This document shows positions 48,401-57,053 of a stretch of DNA of 64,000 bases, piece by piece. Position 1 is the stretch's first letter, and every line of letters begins with the position of its first letter. Position numbers and translations under genes: made by a program. Location of the stretch: NCBI RefSeq assembly GCF_000744815.1, contig NZ_JQMQ01000004.1, forward strand, positions 620,001 to 684,000. The letters are read 5' to 3'. The notes beneath the pieces were generated by a model. That model made no database searches and was not told the origin of the DNA. It worked only from the letters and a program-made list of their open reading frames with translations. The stretch comes from Phaeacidiphilus oryzae TH49. GTDB taxonomy: Bacteria; Actinomycetota; Actinomycetes; Streptomycetales; Streptomycetaceae.

Positions 48401-49324
48401 ATGGACGCGACACCCACTTCTTCTGCACCCACCTCCCCCCTCGGCGACCGCGCGCTGGTACTCGGCGGCGGGGGATCGGCCGGCAACGCCTGGACGATCG
48501 GCATCGTCGCCGGGCTGTCCGAGGCCGGACTGGACGTGACCGAGGCCGACCTGATCGTCGGCACCTCGGCCGGATCGACGGCGGCGGCCCAGATCACCGG
48601 AGGAAAGCCGGCCGAACTGCTGGCCGGCATCCTCTCCGCCACGCCCCCGCAGCGGCCCCGCGCGGGCGGACCCGACGGTGGCGGCGTACGGCCGGCGGCC
48701 GACCATATGGAGGTGACCGCCGCGATCATCGCCGGCGCCGAGGACGCGGCCGACATGCGCCGCAGGATGGGCGCGGCGGCGCTGCAGGCGGACGCCGGCT
48801 CCGACGGCTCGGCACAGGCCCGGTGGCGCGCCACGGTCGCCGCCCGACTGCCCCGCCAGGACTGGCCGGCGCGGCCGCTGCGGATCACGGCGGTCAACGC
48901 CCGTACCGGCGAACCGGTCGTGTTCGGCCGCGACAGCGGGGTCGACCTGGCCGATGCCGTCGCCGCCAGCTGCGCCAACGGCTTCGGTGTCGGACCGTAC
49001 GCCATCGGCGGAGAGCGGTACATCGACGGCGGCTACCGGCGCAACGAGAACGCCGACCTGGCGGCCGGCCACCGGCGGGTGCTGGTGCTGTCGCCGCTGG
49101 GCGGCAGGACCCGGCACCCCCTGGAGTGGGGGATGCAACTCGCCGCCCAGGTCGAGGAGTTGAGGGCGGGCGGCAGCCGGGTGGAGACCGTCCTCCCCGA
49201 CGAGGCGGCCCGGAGGGCGTTCGGCGACAACCTGATGGACCTGTCGGCCCGCCGGCCGGCCGCGCGGGCCGGCCGCGAGCAGGGCAGGGCGCTGGCCGAG
49301 GAGCTCGGCGCCTTCTGGAGCTGA
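48401..49324 (+). CDS. patatin-like phospholipase
   Basis: A 307-residue patatin. The oxyanion loop is GGGGSAGNAW, the nucleophile elbow GTSAGST with Ser56, and the catalytic Asp is in DGGYRR (Asp209). Patatins cleave acyl chains of phospholipids or other esters with a Ser-Asp dyad in the cytoplasm. ATG 48401 has AAAGG nine bases upstream, partly in the stem at 48391. Expression may depend on the leader ORF. Function in metabolism unknown. Confidence 0.9.
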   Translation: MDATPTSSAPTSPLGDRALVLGGGGSAGNAWTIGIVAGLSEAGLDVTEADLIVGTSAGSTAAAQITGGKPAELLAGILSATPPQRPRAGGPDGGGVRPAADHMEVTAAIIAGAEDAADMRRRMGAAALQADAGSDGSAQARWRATVAARLPRQDWPARPLRITAVNARTGEPVVFGRDSGVDLADAVAASCANGFGVGPYAIGGERYIDGGYRRNENADLAAGHRRVLVLSPLGGRTRHPLEWGMQLAAQVEELRAGGSRVETVLPDEAARRAFGDNLMDLSARRPAARAGREQGRALAEELGAFWS

Positions 49325-49334
49325 CGCCCGCCTC

Positions 49335-49367
49335 CCGCCGGGCCGTCGGCATCGACGGGCCCGGCGG
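49335..49367. terminator. bidirectional terminator
   Basis: CCGCCGGGCCGTC (49335-49347) pairs with GACGGGCCCGGCGG (49354-49367) with one bulged base and a 6-base loop, between the convergent patatin and amidohydrolase genes. Confidence 0.8.
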
Positions 49368-49386
49368 GGGCCTGCGGCCTGCGGCC

Positions 49387-52300
49387 TCAGAGCGGCGGCA
49401 GCTGGTCCGCGCAGCAGCCCTCCCGGCGCAGTTCCCTGGCCACCCTCAGCCAGTCCGCGTCCGAGGCGCGGTCGGCGGGGGCGGCCTGCCCGGCGTACGC
49501 GCCGACCAGGTCGGAGGGGCGGTGGAGAAAGCCGTCCCGGATGGCGTACGCGGTGTCCGTCAGCGCGTCGAAGTCGGTGAACGGGTCTCCGTGGACCACC
49601 GTCAGATCGGCGACCTTGCCCGCCTCGACCGTGCCGAGCCGGTCGCCCAAACCGTAGAGGCGGGCGGGCACCACGGTCGCCGTGCGCAGCGCCTGGGCCG
49701 GGCTGAACCCGTTGCGGTGCAGTCCGCGCAGGCCCAGGTGGACATGGAGGCCCACCGGCACCAGCGGGGCGTCCGTGCCCAGCGCCAGCACCCCGCCCTC
49801 GGCGACGATCCGCCGGTACACGCCCACCTCGGTGGCCAGGGCGTCCAGTTGGGCGGTGGTGGGCGGGGTCTTGGCGTAGGTCTGGACGGCGGCGGTGTCC
49901 CAGGGCGGCATCAGCACCGTCACCCGCGGATCCTGCGCGAGGCCGGGATCGGCGCCGAGCAGCGGCAGGGCGGTGAAGGGGGTGATGACGATGGCGAAGG
50001 CGCCGTCCCGGTACTCCTCCAGCAGGTCCTGGTAGGAGTGGCCGGTCGGCGAGGTGGCGTGGCCGTACTCCAGGCGCTGGGTGGCCTGCAGATGGGTCGT
50101 CAGGTCCTGGCCGGCGTTGCGGCCGGGGAAGCACAGGTGGCTGCCGGAGCGGACGCCGAGGCGGTGGTGGGCGGTGGCGGCCGCCGCGGCCATCGTCGAT
50201 CCGGGGGCGCGGACGTAGGTCTTGACGAAGTCGTAGTCCAGGGCCACCGCCCGGGACAGGGTGCGGGCGACGCCCTCGGGCGTGCGGTGGGCCCGGCCCA
50301 TGCTGTAGGCGACCCGGGAGCCGTCGATCAGCTCGCCGGTGGCGAGCAGCCGCGGGCCGAGGGTGGCGCCGGAGGCGAGGGACTCGCGCAGCCGGACCGC
50401 CTCGTAGGCGAAGCTGCCCAGGGAGACGTTGGTGGTGATGCCGTAGGCGAGCATGGTCAGGGTCTGCCGGCCGCCGTAGGTGTACTGCCAGGGGTGGGTG
50501 TGGGAGTCCCACAGCCCCGGCAGGAGGGTGCCGTCCGAGCAGTCGAGATAGGTCTCGCCGGCGCGTGCGCCGTCACCGCGGTGGGCGGAGACGCTCTGGA
50601 TGCGGTTGCCGCGCAGCACCACGTCCACGTCGTCGCGGGCCGCATCGCCCAGGCCGTCCCACATCCGGCCGGCGTGGATGCGGGTGGTGCCGGTCCGGTC
50701 AGGGAGCGAACGGCGGTAGGTGAGAGGGGTGCTGACGGACCGTCGGGCGCTGCCGTCGGCGCTGATCAGCTTGAGGGTGCCGTTGGAGAGGTAGAGGAGG
50801 GTGCCCGAGTCGGCCGACCAGGAGGGGTGGTCGGCGGGCTCGTCGTCCCCGGTGAGCCTGCGGGCCGGGCCGTTGGGGGTGCCGTCGGGGCCGACCGGCA
50901 GCAGCCACAGGGCGGACTCGGCGATCAGGGCGAAGTGCCGTCCGTCGGGGGACCAGGTGGGTCCGCTGTCGCAGCGGTCGGCGATCGACTGGTGTTCGGC
51001 GGGCAGGTGGTAGGTCGACGGGTAGCCGCCGGAGCCCCCGGCCGGGCCGGCGGTGTCGATCACCCGGATGAGGTTGTAGCCCTCGCGGTACTTCTGGTTC
51101 AGCCGGTTGCGGTCGCAGATGGCCAGGTAGCGGCCGTCGGGCGACCAACTCGGGCGGCCGGGCAGGCCGTTGGCGCCGATCGGGGTGGCCGCCACGGTCT
51201 CCGCCCCGGTGGCGAGGTCCTTGACGAGGATCTTCCCGGTGCTGTCCTCGCAGGCCAGCCTGGTGCCGTCGGGGGAGAGGGCGGGGTTGAGCCGGCCGCC
51301 GGTGGCGAGGGTGGTCTCCGCGCCGTCGGAGAGCCGGTGGCGGTAGACGGCGGCCAGGCCCTCCCGGTCGGAGACGTACAGCAGCGACCGGCCGTCCGGC
51401 GCCCAGGAGGGCATGTGGAGGTAGGCCGTGGGCGGGGACTGCACCAGGCGGCGCGGGGCGGAGCCGATCCGCATCACCCACAGCGCGTTGAGGGCGACGA
51501 AGGCGACCTGGCGGCCGTCGGGGGAGAGCGCCGGCAGGTGGATGCCGCGCACCGGGCGGTCGGCGGTGGAGTCCAGGTCGTAGGTCTTGTCCCGGTACCG
51601 GGGCCGCTCCACTTCCAGCCGCGCGTCGAACGGGATGCTTCGCGCCGCGCCGGGGGTCCCGGCGCCGCTCCCACCCGGTACGACCCGGGTCCGGACCTCC
51701 CCCGAGGCGGTGTAGAGGAGGGTCGAGGGGTCGAGCCAGCGCGGGGTCGCCGGGAAGACGTCCTCGTCCGGGTCGCTGACCTGTGTCCCGTCGACCATCA
51801 GGCGGGACCGCGGCAGGGGGTCGGCCGCCGTGGCGGCGCTGTAGTGCACCCAGGCGACGGACCCGCCGTCCGGCGAGACGGACGGGCACAGCACCGAGCT
51901 GCCGGCGGCCACGGTCCGCTCGACGCGGACCGTGCCGCCGGTCCCCGCGGCGAGGGGGACGGAGGCCAGCGTCAGTCCGCCGTCGTTGCCGCCGGCGGCG
52001 AGGTGGGCCGCCCGGACGAAGACGATCCGCGCGCCGTCGGGCGTGAACGCCGGGTCGTAGTCCTCGTATCCGCCGGGCGCGGTGATCTGCCGCAATGCGC
52101 CGTTGCGCACGTCCACCGTCCAGATGGTGTACGAGCTGCCGGCGGCCGGGTCTCCGCCGCGCTCCGAGGAGAAGGCGAGAAGGCTGCCGTCCGGGGACCA
52201 GGCCGCGCCCCGGTCGTCCCAGGGGCCGCTGGTCAGCCGGCGCGGGCGGGAGCCGTCGGCGTCCAGCAGCCACAGGTGGAAGCCGCCGTCCTGGTAGCCG

Positions 52301-52707
52301 CAGACCGCGAGGGTCCGGCCGTCGGGGGAGAAGGCCGGCCGGGTCGGCTCCAGCTGCCACCGGGTCAGCGCTGTCGCGGTGCCGCCACCGCGCGGAACGG
52401 ACCACAGCAGGCCCTGCACCTCGACCACCAGCGGGCCGTCGCCCGGAGCGGCGGTGACCGAGAGGTTGGTGCCCTGCCGGTAGCCGAGTGCCGCGGTGGG
52501 GCCGCGCCGGACGGCGGCTGTGGCGGCTGTGCCGGCTGTGCCGACATCGGCGGCTTCCGCGACCGGAGTGCGGAGGCCATTGAGCCCGGCGGCGACCAGC
52601 GGCGCCGCCCCGAACGCGGCCAGCACCGTCCGCCGGGCGACGCCGGGGCGGCCGGGCGGCTGGGAGGAGCTCTGGGCAGAGCCCTGCGGGATAGAGGTGT
52701 CCGACAC
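49387..52707 (-). CDS. large Tat-exported propeller-amidohydrolase fusion
   Basis: A 1106-residue exported protein. The N-terminus carries a twin-arginine motif (ARRTVLAAFG) and hydrophobic run. About 650 residues of TolB/DPP-like beta-propeller blades follow (PAFSPDGRTLAVCGYQ, AWSPDGSLLAFSSERGGDP, PALSPDGRQVAFVALN). The rest is an amidohydrolase domain of the imidazolonepropionase/prolidase-like group: WDSHTHPW gives HxH and GTDAPLVPVGLHVHLGL the Asp. Fusions of this kind are known and probably act on peptides or amides outside the cell. GTG 52707 with GGCGGAG upstream. Single gene. Confidence 0.85.
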   Translation of the reverse strand: MSDTSIPQGSAQSSSQPPGRPGVARRTVLAAFGAAPLVAAGLNGLRTPVAEAADVGTAGTAATAAVRRGPTAALGYRQGTNLSVTAAPGDGPLVVEVQGLLWSVPRGGGTATALTRWQLEPTRPAFSPDGRTLAVCGYQDGGFHLWLLDADGSRPRRLTSGPWDDRGAAWSPDGSLLAFSSERGGDPAAGSSYTIWTVDVRNGALRQITAPGGYEDYDPAFTPDGARIVFVRAAHLAAGGNDGGLTLASVPLAAGTGGTVRVERTVAAGSSVLCPSVSPDGGSVAWVHYSAATAADPLPRSRLMVDGTQVSDPDEDVFPATPRWLDPSTLLYTASGEVRTRVVPGGSGAGTPGAARSIPFDARLEVERPRYRDKTYDLDSTADRPVRGIHLPALSPDGRQVAFVALNALWVMRIGSAPRRLVQSPPTAYLHMPSWAPDGRSLLYVSDREGLAAVYRHRLSDGAETTLATGGRLNPALSPDGTRLACEDSTGKILVKDLATGAETVAATPIGANGLPGRPSWSPDGRYLAICDRNRLNQKYREGYNLIRVIDTAGPAGGSGGYPSTYHLPAEHQSIADRCDSGPTWSPDGRHFALIAESALWLLPVGPDGTPNGPARRLTGDDEPADHPSWSADSGTLLYLSNGTLKLISADGSARRSVSTPLTYRRSLPDRTGTTRIHAGRMWDGLGDAARDDVDVVLRGNRIQSVSAHRGDGARAGETYLDCSDGTLLPGLWDSHTHPWQYTYGGRQTLTMLAYGITTNVSLGSFAYEAVRLRESLASGATLGPRLLATGELIDGSRVAYSMGRAHRTPEGVARTLSRAVALDYDFVKTYVRAPGSTMAAAAATAHHRLGVRSGSHLCFPGRNAGQDLTTHLQATQRLEYGHATSPTGHSYQDLLEEYRDGAFAIVITPFTALPLLGADPGLAQDPRVTVLMPPWDTAAVQTYAKTPPTTAQLDALATEVGVYRRIVAEGGVLALGTDAPLVPVGLHVHLGLRGLHRNGFSPAQALRTATVVPARLYGLGDRLGTVEAGKVADLTVVHGDPFTDFDALTDTAYAIRDGFLHRPSDLVGAYAGQAAPADRASDADWLRVARELRREGCCADQLPPL

Positions 52708-52899
52708 GTTCTCCGCCTTTCTCGAACCGGATCGAACCGGGCGTGCCTGTCTGGCAACTGACGGAAACGGAGAATGTCCTCCGAGCTGTGCACGATGGCA
52801 CCGCCCGACCCTCCGGTCAATGCCGCCCCACTCGCGCCTCCGGCGCAATCACCCGTCCGACCTATGCCCCCGCGCGCGGTAATCGGTACGCTGGACGCC

Positions 52900-53619
52900 G
52901 TGACCACGGGGGAGATCGACTACAACGACTACGAGGCGTTCGCGCGCGTCTACGCCCGCAACAGCGAGTCGAATCCGATCAACGCCCTCTACGAGCGGCC
53001 GGCGATTCTGGCGCTGGCCGGCGACGTGCGCGGGCGGCGGGTGCTGGACGCGGGATGCGGTCCCGGGGCCCACAGCGCGGAGTTGATCGACGGCGGGGCC
53101 GAGGTGACCGGACTGGACCTGAGCGCGGACCTGCTGGCCGTCGCACGTGAGCGACTCGGGCCCGACGTGCCGTTGCACCGGCTCGACCTGCGCCGCCCGC
53201 TGCCGTTCCCGGACGGCGCCTTCGAGTTGGTGCTGTGCTCGCTCGTCCTCCACTACCTGGAGGAGTGGGGGCCGACACTGAGCGAGTTCCGCCGTCTCCT
53301 GGTCCCCGGCGGCCGGGTGGTGCTCTCCACCCACCACCCGTTGATGGACATGCGCGTCAGCGGAAGCGACGACTACTTCGGCAGGTACGCCTTCACGGAG
53401 GACTGGCAGCGGGAGGGCCGGACGATGCACATGCGCTTCTGGCACCGCCCGCTGCGGGACATGCTGGCGGCGTTCGCCGAAGCGGGATTCGTGGTCGATG
53501 AGATCCGCGAGCCGAATCCGCTGCCGGAAATGGCGGAGAGCGCCCCGGAATTCCATCGGCATCTGACCCGCAACGCCCAATTCCTGTTCTTCGCACTGTC
53601 CGCCCGCTTCGCCCGCTGA
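52900..53619 (+). CDS. class I SAM-dependent methyltransferase
   Basis: A 239-residue methyltransferase: VLDAGCGPGAHSAEL (motif I), VTGLDLSADLLAVA (motif II), then LVLCSLVLHYLEEW and LLVPGGRVVLSTHHP. The UbiE/Methyltransf_11 type methylates small molecules. GTG 52900 is preferred: TACGCT lies exactly seven bases upstream, fitting a leaderless message; an upstream ATG 52864 would add 12 residues with poor signal. Substrate unknown. Confidence 0.88.
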   Translation: MTTGEIDYNDYEAFARVYARNSESNPINALYERPAILALAGDVRGRRVLDAGCGPGAHSAELIDGGAEVTGLDLSADLLAVARERLGPDVPLHRLDLRRPLPFPDGAFELVLCSLVLHYLEEWGPTLSEFRRLLVPGGRVVLSTHHPLMDMRVSGSDDYFGRYAFTEDWQREGRTMHMRFWHRPLRDMLAAFAEAGFVVDEIREPNPLPEMAESAPEFHRHLTRNAQFLFFALSARFAR

Positions 53620-53644
53620 CCGCTTCGCCCGCGCGGGTGGGCGG

Positions 53645-54199
53645 TCAGGCGGCGGTGATCTCCGTGGTGACCGTGGCGTTCACACTGGAGACCGTGCCGG
53701 CGCCCGCCTCGCAGGCCAGGATCGCCGTCGCGGGGGCGACCTGGACCTGCTCGAAGACGTCGCCCTCGAAGACGCCGGAGGTCACGGTGCCGGTGAGGTC
53801 GGTGATGATGTCCGCGCCCTCCACACTGGTCACCCGGGTGCCGCTCCAGGTGGTGGTCTGCCCGGTGTTCCAGGTGATCGTCGAGCCCACCGGCCCGGTG
53901 GCGAGGAGGTCGAGACAGGACATCGTCGTGTCCACCGTCTCCCGGGTGCTGCCCGAGGTGATGTCGGGGTGGCTGAGTGAGACGCAGGGGCCGTAGGTCG
54001 TGGCCAGGGTGACGTGGGTGGGCTGCGCGGCGAGGGTGAGCGGCGGGTCGAAGCCGGTGACCCGGTTGCTCGGCAGTGAGCAGGTGAGGTCGGCGAGCCC
54101 CGCCGCGTGCGAAGCCGGGGCGGCCAGCAGGCCCACCCCGGAGAGCGCGGTGAAGAGGGACAGTGCGGTGGCCCCGCGTAAGGTGCGAAGACGGTTCAT
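53645..54199 (-). CDS. secreted protein of unknown function, four cysteines
   Basis: A 184-residue exported protein. The signal peptide is RGATALSLFTALSGVGLLA with cleavage after SHA. The mature part is beta-rich with Thr, Val and Gly repeats (TITWNTGQTTTWSGTRVT) and four Cys that could form two disulfides (DLTCSL, YGPCVS, MSCLD, LACEA). It resembles small immunoglobulin-like secreted proteins of Streptomyces. ATG 54199 has GGGGGTC upstream. Function unknown. Confidence 0.75.
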   Translation of the reverse strand: MNRLRTLRGATALSLFTALSGVGLLAAPASHAAGLADLTCSLPSNRVTGFDPPLTLAAQPTHVTLATTYGPCVSLSHPDITSGSTRETVDTTMSCLDLLATGPVGSTITWNTGQTTTWSGTRVTSVEGADIITDLTGTVTSGVFEGDVFEQVQVAPATAILACEAGAGTVSSVNATVTTEITAA

Positions 54200-54467
54200 G
54201 GAAGAGACCCCCGAAGTGGATGCGGGAAGCGGGTGCGGCCATTCTGCGCAATGCGCTTCGGGCATATTCCTGTGAAGCGCTCAGGGCAGAGACGGCATAC
54301 CCAGATCCTCGCTCGCTTAGGCGCTGGAAGGCACCTCGGGATATCCGCCAATTCCCAACCGCGTCCGCGTTCCCGCGTCCGGTGATCGAACCCGAATACG
54401 ACCGGATGCGGCGCTGGCGGGGAGTGCCTCCGGGGTCCTCCCGGCGGCCGACACTACGCTGGCGACC

Positions 54468-55667
54468 ATGAGCACCGTCGAAGCCGAACGCCCGGCGCAT
54501 CCCTGGTACGTCCTGGCAGCCGTCGTCTTCGCCATCGGCATGGCCGGAACCACGCTGCCCACACCGCTGTACGGGCTCTACCGCCAGCAGCTCGGCTTCT
54601 CGGAGTTCATGGTGACGGTCATCTTCGCGGTCTACGCGGTCGGGGTCATCACCGCGCTGCTGGTGGCCGGCAACTTCTCGGACGTGCTGGGCCGCAGGCC
54701 GGTGCTGTGGGCCGCTCTCCTCCTCTCGGTGCTCAGTGGCTGCTGCTTCGTGTTCGAGGGCGGGTTGCCGCTGCTCTTCCTCGGCCGCCTCCTCTCCGGT
54801 TTCGCGGCCGGTCTCTTCAGCGGCGCCGCCACCGCCGCCGTCACCGAGCTGGCGCCGGAGCGATCGCGCGGACGGGCCGCGTTCACCGCCACCGCGGCCA
54901 ACATGGGCGGCCTGGGCTGCGGCCCGCTGCTCTCCGGTCTGCTGGCCCAGTACGCCCCCGCGCCGCTGCGCCTGCCCTACCTCGTCCACCTCGGACTGCT
55001 GGTGGTCGCGGCCGGGTTGGTCCGGGTGCTTCCGGAGTCCGTGCCCAGGACCGACGCCCGCGGGCTGCCCCGGCCGCAGGGGATGGTGGTGCTGCCCGAG
55101 GTCCGCGGGATCTTCGTGCCGGCTGCGCTGGCCTGCTTCGCCGGCTTCGCGGTGCTCGGGCTCTTCACCGCCGTGGCCCCGAGCTTCGCCGCCCAGTACC
55201 TGGGGGTCGACAATCTCGCCGCCGAGGGCGCGATCGTCCTGTCCGTCTTCCTCGCCTCCACGGCCGGCCAGTCGCTGACCGGCCGGGTGGGCGCGGCCCG
55301 GGCGCTGCCGATGGGGGCCGCGGTGCTGGTGCTCGGGCTGATCGGGATCGGCTGCTCCCTCCTCGCGGAGTCGGTGGCGCTGCTGGTGGTCGGAGCCGTG
55401 ATCAGCGGCCTCGGCCAGGGTCTGGCCTTCCGCGCCTCGGTCGCCGCCGTCGGCCGGGCCGCACCCGGCGAGCAGCGCGGCGCGACCATCTCCGCCCTCT
55501 TCGTCACCGCCTACGTCGGCATCTCGCTGCCCGTGGTCGGGATCGGCGCCCTCGCCCTGGCCGCGGGGCTGCGCGACGCCGGCGTGATCTTCGTGGCCTG
55601 CGTGGCCGCCGTCTCCGCTCTGGTCTGCGGCTACCTGCTGCGGCATCCACTGGCGCGGGCCGCGTAG
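54468..55667 (+). CDS. MFS drug-type efflux transporter
   Basis: A 399-residue major facilitator protein with about 12 helices. The cytoplasmic loop motif A is VAGNFSDVLGRRPVLWAALLL, with the antiporter-like helix-5 sequence ANMGGLGCGPLLSGLLAQYAP. Such proteins export drugs or metabolites with proton antiport. ATG 54468 has no Shine-Dalgarno; TACGCT (54455-54460) seven bases upstream suggests a leaderless start. Substrate unknown. Confidence 0.9.
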   Translation: MSTVEAERPAHPWYVLAAVVFAIGMAGTTLPTPLYGLYRQQLGFSEFMVTVIFAVYAVGVITALLVAGNFSDVLGRRPVLWAALLLSVLSGCCFVFEGGLPLLFLGRLLSGFAAGLFSGAATAAVTELAPERSRGRAAFTATAANMGGLGCGPLLSGLLAQYAPAPLRLPYLVHLGLLVVAAGLVRVLPESVPRTDARGLPRPQGMVVLPEVRGIFVPAALACFAGFAVLGLFTAVAPSFAAQYLGVDNLAAEGAIVLSVFLASTAGQSLTGRVGAARALPMGAAVLVLGLIGIGCSLLAESVALLVVGAVISGLGQGLAFRASVAAVGRAAPGEQRGATISALFVTAYVGISLPVVGIGALALAAGLRDAGVIFVACVAAVSALVCGYLLRHPLARAA

Positions 55668-55706
55668 CGGGTGGAATGAAGTGGGCCGCCGATTGTTGAA
55701 AGCGAT

Positions 55707-56729
55707 ATGAAAAAGATCGGGTTCCTGTCCTTCGGGCACTGGTCGCCCGCGCCGCACTCGCAGACGCGGTCCGGGGCAGACGCCCTCCTCCAGTCGATCG
55801 ACCTCGCGGTCGCCGCCGAGGAGCTGGGCGCCGACGGCGCCTACTTCCGGGTGCACCACTTCGCGCGGCAGCTCGCCTCGCCGTTCCCGCTGCTCTCCGC
55901 GATCGGCGCCCGCACCAGCCGGATCGAGATCGGCACCGCCGTCATCGACATGCGCTACGAGAACCCCCTCTACATGGCCGAGGACGCCGGCGCGGCGGAC
56001 CTGATCTCCGGCGGCCGGCTCCAGCTCGGCCTCAGCCGGGGATCCCCGGAGCAGGTGATCGAGGGCTGGCGGCACTTCGGGTACCGCCCCGAGGAGAACG
56101 GCAGCGACGCCGACATGGCCCGCGCCCACACCGAGCGGCTGCTCGACGTGCTCAAGGGAGAGGGCTTCGCGGAGCCCGACCCCCGGCCGATGTTCGCCAA
56201 CCCGCCCGGGCTGCTGCGCGTCGAACCGCACTCCGAGGGGCTGCGGGACCGCATCTGGTGGGGCTCCGGCTCGAACGCCACCGCGGCCTGGGCCGCAAGG
56301 CTGGGGATGAACCTGCAGAGCTCGACGCTGAAGGACGACGAGAGCGGCGAACCGCTGCACGTCCAGCAGCGCAAGCAGATCGAGGCCTACCGGGAGGCCT
56401 GGCGCGCCGAGGGGCACGCGCGGGAGCCGAGGGTCTCGGTCAGCCGCAGCGTCTTCCCCCTGCTCGACGACCGCGACCGTGCCTACTTCGGCCGGGGGGG
56501 CGGCTCGGAGGACCAGATCGGCTACATCGACGCCCGCACCCGCAGCGTCTTCGGCCGCTCCTACGCCGCCGAGCCCGACGTCCTGGTCAAGCAGCTCGCC
56601 GCGGACGAGGCGGTCGCGGCGGCCGACACCCTGCTGCTCACCGTCCCCAACCAACTGGGCGTCGAGTACAACGCCCATCTGATCGAGGGCGTCCTCACCC
56701 ACGTCGCCCCGGAGCTCGGCTGGCGCTGA
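55707..56729 (+). CDS. luciferase-like flavin-dependent monooxygenase
   Basis: A 340-residue LLM-class oxidoreductase TIM barrel: SGADALLQSIDLAVAAEELG, RIEIGTAVIDMRYENPLYMA and LQLGLSRGSPEQVI are typical flavin-site segments. It uses FMN(H2) or F420 to oxidise alkanes, aldehydes or other small molecules; the substrate is unknown. ATG 55707 follows GAAAGCGAT. It is 39 bp downstream of the MFS gene on the same strand, so the two may form a detoxification pair. Confidence 0.88.
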   Translation: MKKIGFLSFGHWSPAPHSQTRSGADALLQSIDLAVAAEELGADGAYFRVHHFARQLASPFPLLSAIGARTSRIEIGTAVIDMRYENPLYMAEDAGAADLISGGRLQLGLSRGSPEQVIEGWRHFGYRPEENGSDADMARAHTERLLDVLKGEGFAEPDPRPMFANPPGLLRVEPHSEGLRDRIWWGSGSNATAAWAARLGMNLQSSTLKDDESGEPLHVQQRKQIEAYREAWRAEGHAREPRVSVSRSVFPLLDDRDRAYFGRGGGSEDQIGYIDARTRSVFGRSYAAEPDVLVKQLAADEAVAAADTLLLTVPNQLGVEYNAHLIEGVLTHVAPELGWR

Positions 56730-56759
56730 CCCCCGGCCCGGCGTCTCCGAACACCCCCG

Positions 56760-56795
56760 CCACCCCGTTTCGTCGCGGACGACGAAGCGGGGTGG
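56760..56795 (+). terminator. strong stem-loop terminator
   Basis: CCACCCCGTTTCGTC (56760-56774) pairs with GACGAAGCGGGGTGG (56781-56795), 15 bp with one T-G pair and a 6-base loop, after the luciferase-like gene. The following 258 bp to the S9 gene hold a TAGCTT box (56841) and the palindrome GGGGGTACCCCC (57001-57012), and no gene. Confidence 0.85.
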
Positions 56796-57053
56796 CCCGG
56801 CTTGTGGCCGGCGACGAAGCCATCGGGAGGGCGGGTGGCCTAGCTTCTTACGGCATCATCCGTTCGACGGCTCGGAGTTGGGGATCCGGGGGTGCCGGCT
56901 GTCCACGAGGTGCGCCGCATCGGTGCTCCCGCCGAGGCTCGCCGTGAGCCGGCCGCACCGGGCGGCCTGCCACGTCGCCGTCCCGTCCGGCCCTTCCGCC
57001 GGGGGTACCCCCCTGCGGATCCGTCCACCCCGTCCGCGAGGAGACCGCACACC

